Shown here in pieces: positions 57,101 through 64,000 of a DNA stretch of 64,000 nucleotides. How positions within the stretch are numbered: the stretch's first letter is position 1; each line of letters starts with the position of its first letter. The notes under the pieces were generated by a model. That model saw nothing but the letters and a program-made list of their open reading frames with translations, was not told the DNA's origin and made no database searches. A program made the translations under genes and the position numbers. This stretch comes from Halalkalibacter akibai JCM 9157 (GTDB taxonomy: Bacteria; Bacillota; Bacilli; Bacillales; Bacillaceae_D). The stretch covers positions 1 to 64,000 of the forward strand of contig NZ_BAUV01000005.1 of NCBI RefSeq assembly GCF_000513135.1, read 5' to 3'.

Positions 57101-57630
57101 GAAGCGAATTACTAGCAGATGTTATCTATCAAAAGCCATCAAAATGGAATGTATATCAAGAAGAGACATATCAGTTATCCAAAAGACTAAAGGGAATCAC
57201 GTCCATTTGTTTTGTACTTCGTCAAAAGGTTCATATTAAAGGGTTTTCTTTTGAAAAGTTGAACAGAGGTTTTGAACAAAATAAGGCTACTGAATGTGAT
57301 CGTATTTACGGTGATACATTTACATTAACGGACAATAGTGTGACAGGCATCGGAAACAATGTCTCTTTAGAATTTGAGGATATGGACTTTACAGAAGCAG
57401 GTACGACCAAGCTGGTCATTTACGGACATTCACCAATTGATAAAAATACGATTCATATACGTTTTGAAAGTGAAATAGAGGAAACAAATCAAATCGTTGA
57501 ATTCACTGAATCTAATAGTTATGAGGAGAGAGTGTTTAAATTAGAAAAGATAACTGGGGTCCAAAAAGTAACCTTTATATTCCTGCCAGGTTGTAATTTT
57601 GATTTTGGCTCGTTCCGGTTTGAACGCTAG
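54200..57630 (+). pseudogene. GH2 beta-galactosidase-like enzyme, frameshifted
   Basis: A GH2 enzyme of about 1143 aa once repaired. It has a sugar-binding N-domain (VDLPHDWLINN, GWYRKTF), a TIM barrel with NGVCEHHDLG and RTAHNVPAVELMD, acid/base Glu in WSIGNEIYD and nucleophile Glu in YGSETSS, and C-terminal Ig-like/DUF4982-type domains. The first frame ends at 55717 after NSLQVGGQN. Adding one C at about 55675 restores NSPTSWGAKSPEAC and IIAERDTPFSLGQFLW, joining the frame that runs to 57630. Activity may be beta-galactosidase, beta-glucuronidase or an arabinopyranose/xylan side-chain activity. It has no signal peptide. It is last of the xylan locus, behind AGGGAGTTGAGG. Confidence 0.86.
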
Positions 57631-57773
57631 CTAAATAGTTTTATTGGGGCTATCTTAAAATATTATGATTTCCACACACTCATTCCACCTTACTAGAAGT
57701 AAACCCTATGAATATTTAATTAAAGGAGCAACAGGGTCTTAATATGCTAACTGAGAAAATCTAAATACAAATA

Positions 57774-57812
57774 AATGGCTGATGCTTGTCTCTAAAGCAT
57801 CAGCCATTCTTT
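57774..57812. terminator. Bidirectional terminator between GH2 and guaC
   Basis: ATGGCTGATGCTT with AAGCATCAGCCAT, 7-nt loop, T-run on the + side. Confidence 0.88.
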
Positions 57813-58796
57813 TTAAAATACCTTATCACCATTAAAAATCGAATTTTTCACAACCACGTAATCAACATGGCGAATGGCATCTAATTTATTTCCACCTGCA
57901 TAAGAAATAGATGATTGAAGATCTTGCTCCATTTCTTTTAATGTATCTTCTAAAGAACCTTTATGTTCCACGTAAATTTTCTTGCCTTCCACATTCTTCT
58001 TCTCACCTTTTTGAAATTCTGAAGCTGAGCCAAAGTATTCTTTACAAAGCTTCCCATCTTTTTCGATCGTTTGACCTGGGGATTCTTCATGACCCGCAAA
58101 TAATGAACCGATCATGACCATAGAAGCCCCAAATCGAATCGATTTTGCGATATCACCGTGTGTGCGAATTCCGCCGTCAGCAATAATTGGCTTACTCGCC
58201 GCTTTAGAACACCATCGTAACGCTGCTAGTTGCCAACCACCTGTGCCAAATCCAGTTTTAATCTTGGTGATACAAACCTTTCCTGGGCCTATCCCTACTT
58301 TAGTCGCATCAGCTCCAGCATGTTCTAACTCTCTGACAGCTTCTGGTGTACCGACATTTCCAGCAATAACAAAACTTTCAGGGATATGTTTCTTAATGTG
58401 CTGAATCATTTCAATGACTGCATTAGAGTGACCATGTGCAATGTCAATTGTAATAAATTCAGGCTTTAATTGTTCTTCCTTAAGCTGTTCAATAAAGCGA
58501 TATTCTTCGTCTTTAACGCCGACACTAATGGAAGCAAGCAAACCACGTGATTGCATATCTTTAATAAACGCTACACGTTTTTCTGGTTGAAAACGATGCA
58601 TAATATAGAAATAGCCATTTTCAGCTAAATAAACAGCTAACTTTTCGTCTAAGATTGTCTGCATATTCGCAGGAACAACCGGTAACTTAAAAGTATGTCC
58701 ACCTAACGTAACAGATGTGTCGCATTCTGAGCGACTACCTACGATGCTTTTTGCGGGAATTAGTTGAATATCTTCGTAATCAAACACATTATCCAT
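57813..58796 (-). CDS. guaC: GMP reductase
   Basis: Converts GMP to IMP and ammonia with NADPH in purine salvage. It is 327 aa, the usual length of Firmicute GuaC. Landmarks are [21 protein letters not shown], the catalytic Cys in [18 protein letters not shown] and [22 protein letters not shown]. It lacks the CBS domains of IMP dehydrogenase. No riboswitch or other element was recognised in the 218 bp upstream. Confidence 0.95.
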   Translation of the reverse strand: MDNVFDYEDIQLIPAKSIVGSRSECDTSVTLGGHTFKLPVVPANMQTILDEKLAVYLAENGYFYIMHRFQPEKRVAFIKDMQSRGLLASISVGVKDEEYRFIEQLKEEQLKPEFITIDIAHGHSNAVIEMIQHIKKHIPESFVIAGNVGTPEAVRELEHAGADATKVGIGPGKVCITKIKTGFGTGGWQLAALRWCSKAASKPIIADGGIRTHGDIAKSIRFGASMVMIGSLFAGHEESPGQTIEKDGKLCKEYFGSASEFQKGEKKNVEGKKIYVEHKGSLEDTLKEMEQDLQSSISYAGGNKLDAIRHVDYVVVKNSIFNGDKVF

Positions 58797-59014
58797 GAGT
58801 TACACCTCTATATAAAATTAGTAGAACGAAATGAATAGTCCTTTCAGATAATAATCAAAATTATGGCAACTTGTCAATTATAAAGTTAGGGTCACCAGTT
58901 GTATACAGCCTTATTCATTTAGCTGTCTTTCGAAGTGAATACATTTTTTCCTATTGAATAAGGAAAAAAATTAAGAAAAAACTAATCAGGATTAATGATA
59001 AAGGGGGGATTGTA

Positions 59015-59164
59015 ATGGCAACTGGAAAAAGCTTTAATCATAAGAGAAAAGGGCACCCTGGAGCATTTCCGAAAGAAGGAGAAATGAAAGAACCGAAAAA
59101 TAACATAAAAGAAGAAGGATACTTAGTTGAAAAAGAAGCTTTTCGAAATCGTGTGACTGAGTAA
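59015..59164 (+). CDS. Small basic protein, function unknown
   Basis: A short gene of 49 codons with strong AAGGGGGGAT box and its own terminator, so probably real. The product is charged and Lys-rich (MATGKSFNHKRKGHPGAFPK, then acidic-basic alternation, ending FRNRVTE). It has no hydrophobic segment or cysteine. Size and composition recall small acid-soluble or other spore-associated proteins, but I do not recognise the family. Confidence 0.65.
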   Translation: MATGKSFNHKRKGHPGAFPKEGEMKEPKNNIKEEGYLVEKEAFRNRVTE

Positions 59165-59171
59165 TGTAGAG

Positions 59172-59215
59172 TGCCTGTCAACGTTTGAAAGTGCGTTGGC
59201 AGGCATCATTTTTTG
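59172..59215 (+). terminator. Terminator of the small gene
   Basis: TGCCTGtCAACG with CGTTGgCAGGCA, then ATCATTTTTT. Confidence 0.88.
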
Positions 59216-59251
59216 AATGAATTGTGTCGAAATATTTAAAGGATTATGTGC

Positions 59252-59306
59252 TTGTATTTCAAAACCTCTCGTTATACTATTAAAATACATACCTACCGGT
59301 TAGTAT
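59252..59306 (+). promoter_or_regulatory. Promoter and TetR-type operator of the MFS-ligase-hydrolase operon
   Basis: -10 TATACT (59273-59278) with a TTGTAT -35-like box at 59252. Just downstream is ATACCTACCGGTTAGTAT (59289-59306), an imperfect palindrome (7 of 9 pairs) of the ACCGGT type bound by many TetR/AcrR repressors. No TetR gene is in the window. Confidence 0.6.
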
Positions 59307-59332
59307 ATAATGGAGGAGGAGTCACACTCAAC

Positions 59333-60550
59333 GTGAAAGATCAAAAAAGATTATGGATCTATTCATTTATTGGCATCATAACCACCAGTGTTGTACTCGC
59401 TTTTGCACGCCTTTCTTACGGCACAATACTTCCTTTTATGCGAGAAGGTTTACAAATTACGTATAAAGAAGCCGGACTGCTTGGGACGGTCACATCTTTT
59501 GGGTATTTATCTATGGTTGTTACTGCCGGCCTCCTATCCGCAAAGTGGGGAGGGAAGAAAACGATCCTTTTAGGTATTAGCCTAGTTACCGTTGGTTTTA
59601 TAGGTGTGGCTTTAAGTCCTTATTATTGGATTACTTTATGGTTTATGCTTTTACTAGGAATAGGTACGGCCTTTACTTATACTCCTTTGATTTCCTTGCT
59701 CGTCACATGGTTTCCTAAACAAAAGGGATTGGTAATCGGTTTAACAACAAGCGGTGTTGGTATTGGCATTTTACTCACAGGTCTAATGGTTCCTTATATA
59801 AGTCGATTGTATCCAGTCGTTGGCTGGAGAATTTCGTGGGGGTTGTTTGCACTTGTGGGAGGCATTGTAGTCTTCTGCATATATCTTTTTATTAAAAATC
59901 CACCTTCTATTACATCCTCAGAAACAACAGAGCTACAAACACGTCCTAAAGATATTTATAAAAATAAAGATGTCATTAATGTCTCACTGATTTATGGCTT
60001 AATTGGTGTTGCTTATATCGTTCAAATGCTTTTTGTAATGAGTTTTATGATCGAATCAGAAATAAGTATGACACAAGCAGGTCAACTTATCGCACTAAAT
60101 GGTATTTTATCCATATTTGGAGGTCCGTTATGGGGATTTATCTCTGATAAGTTAGGACGAAAACAATCACTAATCGCTACGATGACCATTACTTTTGCTT
60201 CTATGACACTCCCACTCTTTTTTCCAACTCTTCTTGGATTTACTGTTCATATTGTTGTATTAAGCTGTACGTTAACAGGATTATTCACATTAATTCAAGC
60301 TTCAACGATGGATCAAGTAAAGCCGATTGATATGCCTTTGGCGTTCAGCTATGCAACCTTTTATTTTGCAGCAGGTCAATTTATTGGACCGTTTATAGCG
60401 GGATGGTTGATCGATGATTTTGGTGGCTTTAGTAGTGCTTTTCTTTTTTCGACAATTTGTTTAGGGTTAGGTTTGCTTTTAACTTTTAAAGTGAAAAGAG
60501 GCAGAGTCCAGACTTTTTCTAAATCTAATCTCACTACAGAGGTAAACTAG
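59333..60550 (+). CDS. MFS transporter (OFA/YbfB-like)
   Basis: A major facilitator of about 405 aa with 12 predicted helices. The first helix reads FIGIITTSVVLAFARLSYGTILPFMREGL, and the loop 2-3 motif is AKWGGKKTILLG. The middle carries a cytoplasmic loop rich in Thr/Ser/Glu. Proteins of this class carry carboxylates. The in-frame upstream ATG at 59246 lies before the operator and lacks a ribosome-binding site. GTG 59333 follows GGAGGAGG at a somewhat long distance and is preferred. It heads a unit with an AMP-ligase and a phosphotriesterase-like hydrolase. Confidence 0.82.
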   Translation: MKDQKRLWIYSFIGIITTSVVLAFARLSYGTILPFMREGLQITYKEAGLLGTVTSFGYLSMVVTAGLLSAKWGGKKTILLGISLVTVGFIGVALSPYYWITLWFMLLLGIGTAFTYTPLISLLVTWFPKQKGLVIGLTTSGVGIGILLTGLMVPYISRLYPVVGWRISWGLFALVGGIVVFCIYLFIKNPPSITSSETTELQTRPKDIYKNKDVINVSLIYGLIGVAYIVQMLFVMSFMIESEISMTQAGQLIALNGILSIFGGPLWGFISDKLGRKQSLIATMTITFASMTLPLFFPTLLGFTVHIVVLSCTLTGLFTLIQASTMDQVKPIDMPLAFSYATFYFAAGQFIGPFIAGWLIDDFGGFSSAFLFSTICLGLGLLLTFKVKRGRVQTFSKSNLTTEVN

Positions 60551-60576
60551 TGTTTTTCCTCTAAAGGAGGTGATGT

Positions 60577-60657
60577 ATGAGTTTTCGTCTTAGTTTAAAT
60601 TTAGCAGATAATAGGGGGATGATTTTTATTGAAAAATTATTTGAATTTCTATCCTAA
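60577..60657 (+). CDS. Possible 26-codon upstream ORF
   Basis: A frame of 26 codons with an excellent AAAGGAGGTGAT box before ATG 60577, ending at 60657, 29 bases inside the ligase gene in another frame. It could couple translation of the ligase, which starts with TTG. It may not make a functional peptide. Confidence 0.35.
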   Translation: MSFRLSLNLADNRGMIFIEKLFEFLS

Positions 60658-62284
60658 TCGTGTACCAAGAACGATCACTATACCTGAAACGACTCTTTTC
60701 GAAAATTTAGAAATGTCAGCACGTCGTTATCCAAATAAAACAGCTCTTCATTATTACGGAAGAAAGGTTTCCTACCAAGAGTTATATGAAGAGGTATTGA
60801 ATCTTGCTGGATATTTGCAGGAGAAAAGTGTGAGCAAAGGTGAACGTGTCCTTCTGTACATGCAAAACTCACCACAATGGATCATTTCTTTTTATGCTAT
60901 TGCTCGTATAGGAGTAGTTGTTATTCCAGCCAATCCGATGTGCACTAACGAAGAGCTAACTTTTTTTATCCAAGATGGAGCGGTGAAGACCGCAATCATA
61001 TCTCAAGAATTGCTAAATAAAGTGGATTCAAGCTTGCTTGAGCAAGTGATCGTTGCCGCTTACTCAGATTACATTGACCAAGAAACAGACTTGGCACTGC
61101 CTCCCGAGGTAAGAGCACCTAGACAGGAAATCCCTCATGAATGGGTGCATTGGATCAATGCAATTTCATTTGGTTACTCCCCTAAAGAAATGAAGGTAAG
61201 GGCTGATGACCTTGTTGTTATGCCATATACGTCAGGGACAACTGGCCTTCCAAAAGGATGTATGCACACAAATAAAACGGTGCAAGCCAATATCGTCAGT
61301 GTAACCGTGTGGCAGAGTGTCACTAGTGAATCTGTTCACCTATTAACTCTTCCTCTCTTTCATGTAACTGGCATGCTTCACAGTTGTCATGGTCCTTTGG
61401 CTGGTGGATGTGAAATCGTAATAATGACAAGGTGGGATCGCGAACTTGCTAGACAATTAATTGAGAGAAATCAGGTTACACACTGGACAAATATTAGTAC
61501 GATGTTAATAGACTTTTTAGCGAATCCCAACTTAACTAAAGAATCGTTAAACACAGTTGAAGTTATTGGGGGTGGAGGAGCACCTTTACCAGCAGCGGTT
61601 GGAGAGAAATTGTTTGAACTGGCTGGAATTCGCTATTCAGAAGGATATGGTTTATCTGAAACAATCTCGCACACACACTTGAATCCGCCAGATCGGCCAA
61701 AGATGCAATGTTTAGGTCTCCCGTCTCCAAATACCATTTCTAAAATTATTGACCCAACTACATTAAAGGTGTTAGGTCCTAATGAAGAAGGCGAAATCAT
61801 CGTTTACGGTCCACAAATTTTCAAAGGATATTATAATCGTCCAGAAGAAAATGTAAACGCATTCATAGAGGTTGACGGTCAACCTTACTTTAGAACAGGC
61901 GACATAGCGAAATACGATGAAGAGGGATATTACTTTATTGTTGATCGAATTAAAAGAATGATTAATGCTTCTGGATTTAAGGTGTGGCCGACCGAAGTTG
62001 AATCAATGCTTTATAAACACCCCGCCATTCAGCAGGCTTGTGTTGTCGGGATACCAGATGAAAAAAGAGGTGAAACAGTCAAAGCCTTTATTATCTTAAA
62101 TGAAAAAAATAAAGGGAAAATCACAGAAGAGGAGATCATCGAGTGGTCTAAAAAGCAATTATCTGCTTATAAATATCCAAGAATCATCGAGTTCAGAGAG
62201 CAACTTCCAACTACGAGTAGCGGGAAATTGTTATGGCGTCATTTGCAAGACGAAGAAAAAAGAAAAGTGTTGGAGGGATCATAA
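60629..62284 (+). CDS. Acyl-CoA synthetase (AMP-forming)
   Basis: An ANL-superfamily acid-CoA ligase of 551 aa. It has the P-loop-like YTSGTTGLPKGCMHTN, the YSEGYGLSE motif, FRTGDIAKYDEEGYYFIVDR with the adenine-binding Asp and hinge, and the catalytic Lys in TTSSGKLLWR. TTG 60629 follows AGGGGGATG. It is probably a medium/long-chain or aromatic acid activator; the acid is unknown. The stop codon overlaps the next start (TAATG). Confidence 0.9.
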   Translation: MKNYLNFYPNRVPRTITIPETTLFENLEMSARRYPNKTALHYYGRKVSYQELYEEVLNLAGYLQEKSVSKGERVLLYMQNSPQWIISFYAIARIGVVVIPANPMCTNEELTFFIQDGAVKTAIISQELLNKVDSSLLEQVIVAAYSDYIDQETDLALPPEVRAPRQEIPHEWVHWINAISFGYSPKEMKVRADDLVVMPYTSGTTGLPKGCMHTNKTVQANIVSVTVWQSVTSESVHLLTLPLFHVTGMLHSCHGPLAGGCEIVIMTRWDRELARQLIERNQVTHWTNISTMLIDFLANPNLTKESLNTVEVIGGGGAPLPAAVGEKLFELAGIRYSEGYGLSETISHTHLNPPDRPKMQCLGLPSPNTISKIIDPTTLKVLGPNEEGEIIVYGPQIFKGYYNRPEENVNAFIEVDGQPYFRTGDIAKYDEEGYYFIVDRIKRMINASGFKVWPTEVESMLYKHPAIQQACVVGIPDEKRGETVKAFIILNEKNKGKITEEEIIEWSKKQLSAYKYPRIIEFREQLPTTSSGKLLWRHLQDEEKRKVLEGS

Positions 62285-63189
62285 TGAATGTTGAAACAGT
62301 AACAGGGCCAATATCTGTTGATCAACTAGGGAAAACACTCGTTCATGAGCATTTTGTGTTTGGCTATCCTGGCTACAGTGGTGACTCGACACTAGGAAGG
62401 TTTCACTACGATGAAGCCCTTAAAATAGGGATTGAAGTAGCTCTTAAGATTATGTCACATGGTGTGAAAACGGTGATGGATCCAACACCAAATGAATGTG
62501 GTCGAAATGTACGCTTGTTAAAAGATATTTCAGAACAAACGGGCCTCCAAATCATCTGTGGAACTGGATTTTACTATGAAGGTGAGGGAGCAACACCATA
62601 CTTTAAATCCCGTGCTGCATTAGGACCCGCTGAAGAAGAGATTTACGAAATGTTTATCACAGAAATTAAACAAGGGATTGAAGATACAGGGATCAAGGCA
62701 GGTTTTATAAAACTTGCTTCTAGTAAAGACGAAATTACAGATTACGAGAAAATGTTTTTCAGAGCCGCCGCTAGAGCTCATAAGGAAACCGGAGTTGTGA
62801 TTCTCACACATACACAAGAAGGGACAATGGGTCCTGAACAAGCAAAGTTTTTAGTTGAACTTGGGGTAAATCCTAACTCCATTGTGATTGGGCATATGTG
62901 TGGGAACACCGATGTTAATTACCATAGAAGAACGCTTGAACAAGGAGTTAAAATCGGATTTGACCGTATTGGCCTTCAAGGGTTAGTAGGGTGTCCGACT
63001 GATCAAGAAAGGATAGCGGTCCTACTTGAATTGCTTAGTGAAGGATATGCGAACCAAATTTTCTTAGCACATGACACGGTGAATATTTGGTTAGGTAGAC
63101 AACTTGTTGTTCCTGAGGCTGCATTACCTGCAATTGCGAACTGGCATCCCACTCATATTTTTGAAAATATTGTACCAGACTACGGTTAG
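62284..63189 (+). CDS. Phosphotriesterase-family metal-dependent hydrolase, 3' end frameshifted
   Basis: A phosphotriesterase/Php-like amidohydrolase; the family includes lactonases and esterases. Metal ligands are in VHEHFVFG, the bridging Lys in FIKLASSKDE, then VILTHTQEGT, VIGHMCGNTD and FLAHDTVNIW (catalytic Asp). ATG 62284 follows GGAGGG and overlaps the ligase stop. The frame ends at VPDYG, but one added base near 63180 restores RLAGVTDEQLNVMFNQNVKS and a stop at 63276-63278, the normal C-terminus for the family (about 331 aa). Probably it opens a lactone or ester feeding the ligase. Substrate unknown. Confidence 0.87.
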   Translation: MNVETVTGPISVDQLGKTLVHEHFVFGYPGYSGDSTLGRFHYDEALKIGIEVALKIMSHGVKTVMDPTPNECGRNVRLLKDISEQTGLQIICGTGFYYEGEGATPYFKSRAALGPAEEEIYEMFITEIKQGIEDTGIKAGFIKLASSKDEITDYEKMFFRAAARAHKETGVVILTHTQEGTMGPEQAKFLVELGVNPNSIVIGHMCGNTDVNYHRRTLEQGVKIGFDRIGLQGLVGCPTDQERIAVLLELLSEGYANQIFLAHDTVNIWLGRQLVVPEAALPAIANWHPTHIFENIVPDYG

Positions 63190-63281
63190 CTGGAGTGACG
63201 GATGAGCAGCTTAATGTCATGTTCAATCAAAATGTGAAGTCACTTTTCACAAAAACTAGGACAATAGCGACAAATTAATAG

Positions 63282-63320
63282 AGTACCTGTTACTTGTTCT
63301 CAAGTGACAGGTACTTTTTT
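63282..63320 (+). terminator. Terminator of the hydrolase operon
   Basis: AGTACCTGTtACTTG with CAAGTgACAGGTACT, loop TTCT, then TTTTT. Confidence 0.9.
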
Positions 63321-63338
63321 GATGTTCATAAAACTCTA

Positions 63339-63368
63339 TTCATGCCAATTCTAATTTTCTGGTATAAT
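63339..63368 (+). promoter_or_regulatory. Extended -10 promoter of the sodium channel gene
   Basis: TTCATG (63339-63344), 18-nt spacer, TGG-TATAAT (63360-63368). Confidence 0.65.
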
Positions 63369-63416
63369 ACTAGAGTAATTATGCCATCTAGTAGAAAGGA
63401 CAAGTGATGAACAACA

Positions 63417-64000
63417 ATGGAATTACAACATAAAGAAGAAATGCAACCTAGTAATAAGAACTCGATTAGAATGACTGTTAAACAACTAATTGAGCATTCC
63501 TATTTTCAACCGATTGTGATAGGAATTATCCTATTAAACGGTTTAATCATTGTGACTGAAACGTATCTCACTGGTAATAGTCTATTACTTTCTTTAGATA
63601 AAATCATTGTTTGGATTTTTGTAGGAGAATTAATTTTAAAACTCGTTGGACTTGGCTTCAAAGGGTATCTAACCGATCGTTGGAACCGCTTTGACTTTCT
63701 AATTGTTGTAGGAAGTTTGGTGTTTTATTCAACGCCATTTGTTAGTGTTTTAAGGTTAGTCAGGGTACTGCGTCTGATCAGAATGATTCCCGCTATCCCA
63801 GCGTTACGAAAAATTATTGATTCCTTAATGAAGTCCGTACCTGCGCTTACAGGAATTCTAGGGTTATCGATCTTGATTTTCTCAATCTATGCAATTATTG
63901 GAACGACTTTCTTTAGTGAAGTTCTTCCAGATGAATTCTTTGGTAGTTTTCATTCATCGCTATTCACTCTGCTTCAAGTAGTGACGTTTGAATCATGGGC
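63417..64000 (+). CDS. NaChBac-type voltage-gated sodium channel (3' end outside the window)
   Basis: The first 194 residues of a bacterial voltage-gated Na+ channel subunit (six-helix, forms tetramers). S1 begins near residue 32 (PIVIGIILLNGLIIVTETYL). S3 has WNRFDFLIVVGSLVF. S4 carries arginines every third residue (LRLVRVLRLIRMIPAIPALRK). The pore helix and selectivity filter appear at the window edge as TLLQVVTFESWA, where known members read TLESW. These channels supply Na+ re-entry for pH homeostasis, motility and chemotaxis in alkaliphilic bacilli. The GAAAGGA box is nearer to an ATG at 63407, whose frame stops after 8 codons; ATG 63417 opens the channel frame. Confidence 0.92.
   Translation, partial: MELQHKEEMQPSNKNSIRMTVKQLIEHSYFQPIVIGIILLNGLIIVTETYLTGNSLLLSLDKIIVWIFVGELILKLVGLGFKGYLTDRWNRFDFLIVVGSLVFYSTPFVSVLRLVRVLRLIRMIPAIPALRKIIDSLMKSVPALTGILGLSILIFSIYAIIGTTFFSEVLPDEFFGSFHSSLFTLLQVVTFESW

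Noticed and set aside
54200-57630. Two separate genes for the GH2 enzyme
   Set aside because: The second frame begins in mid-domain without a ribosome-binding site, and one inserted base joins both halves through conserved sequence.

Overview
The window reads as chromosomal DNA from a low-GC, Gram-positive, spore-former-type bacterium, most likely an alkaliphilic Bacillaceae (Bacillus/Halalkalibacter-like). The basis is strong AGGAGG ribosome-binding sites, sigma-A type promoters, AraR boxes of the Bacillus type, a GuaC and a ZTP-riboswitch/serA arrangement typical of Firmicutes, a large amylopullulanase of the type known from alkaliphilic bacilli, and a NaChBac-type voltage-gated sodium channel at the right edge. 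The genus is inference. No tRNA, rRNA, CRISPR array, transposase or phage gene was seen.

Region 1 (0.4-14.4 kb) is an arabinan/arabinoside scavenging locus: a secreted multidomain GH43, a DUF624 protein, a cytoplasmic GH43, an AraNPQ-like ABC importer (binding protein plus two permeases, no ATPase), another GH43, the decayed 3' end of a GH51 gene, an ArsR-type regulator fused to a large C-terminal domain, a GH27 that looks like a beta-L-arabinopyranosidase, and a membrane-anchored GH43. A shared 20-bp element (TATTAAT-N5-TATTAAT) lies upstream of most of these genes and again upstream of a MATE/GH127 pair at 26.7 kb.

Region 2 (14.6-26.5 kb) is the L-arabinose catabolic core: araM/egsA-like and galM, then araDBA, araR, and a transketolase-abfA (GH51)-small cysteine protein unit. 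Palindromic AraR boxes precede araM, araD and the transketolase gene, tying pentose phosphate flux to arabinose. Region 3 (26.7-35.4 kb) holds MATE, GH127, ThuA, an SDR, an amidase with an AtzG-like partner, and serA behind a ZTP riboswitch.

Region 4 (36.0-42.5 kb) is one very large secreted amylopullulanase with two GH13 catalytic units. Region 5 (42.8-57.6 kb) is a glucuronoxylan/aldouronate locus: GntR regulator, GH67 alpha-glucuronidase, DUF624 protein, AraC regulator, LplB-YtcP-LplA type importer, polyol dehydrogenase, GH43 beta-xylosidase and a GH2. A 20-bp sequence matching at 18 of 20 positions sits just downstream of the -10 boxes of the gntR-aguA and lplB units, probably the GntR operator. 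Region 6 (57.8-64 kb) has guaC, a small basic protein, an MFS/acyl-CoA ligase/phosphotriesterase-like operon with a TetR-type operator, and the truncated sodium channel gene.

A notable technical feature is at least six places where the protein homology jumps frame by one missing base (near 1197, 7720, 9671, 28304, 55675 and 63180). They hit glycosidases, a permease and a hydrolase. Either this assembly carries uncorrected single-base deletions or the accessory sugar genes are decaying; reads would decide.
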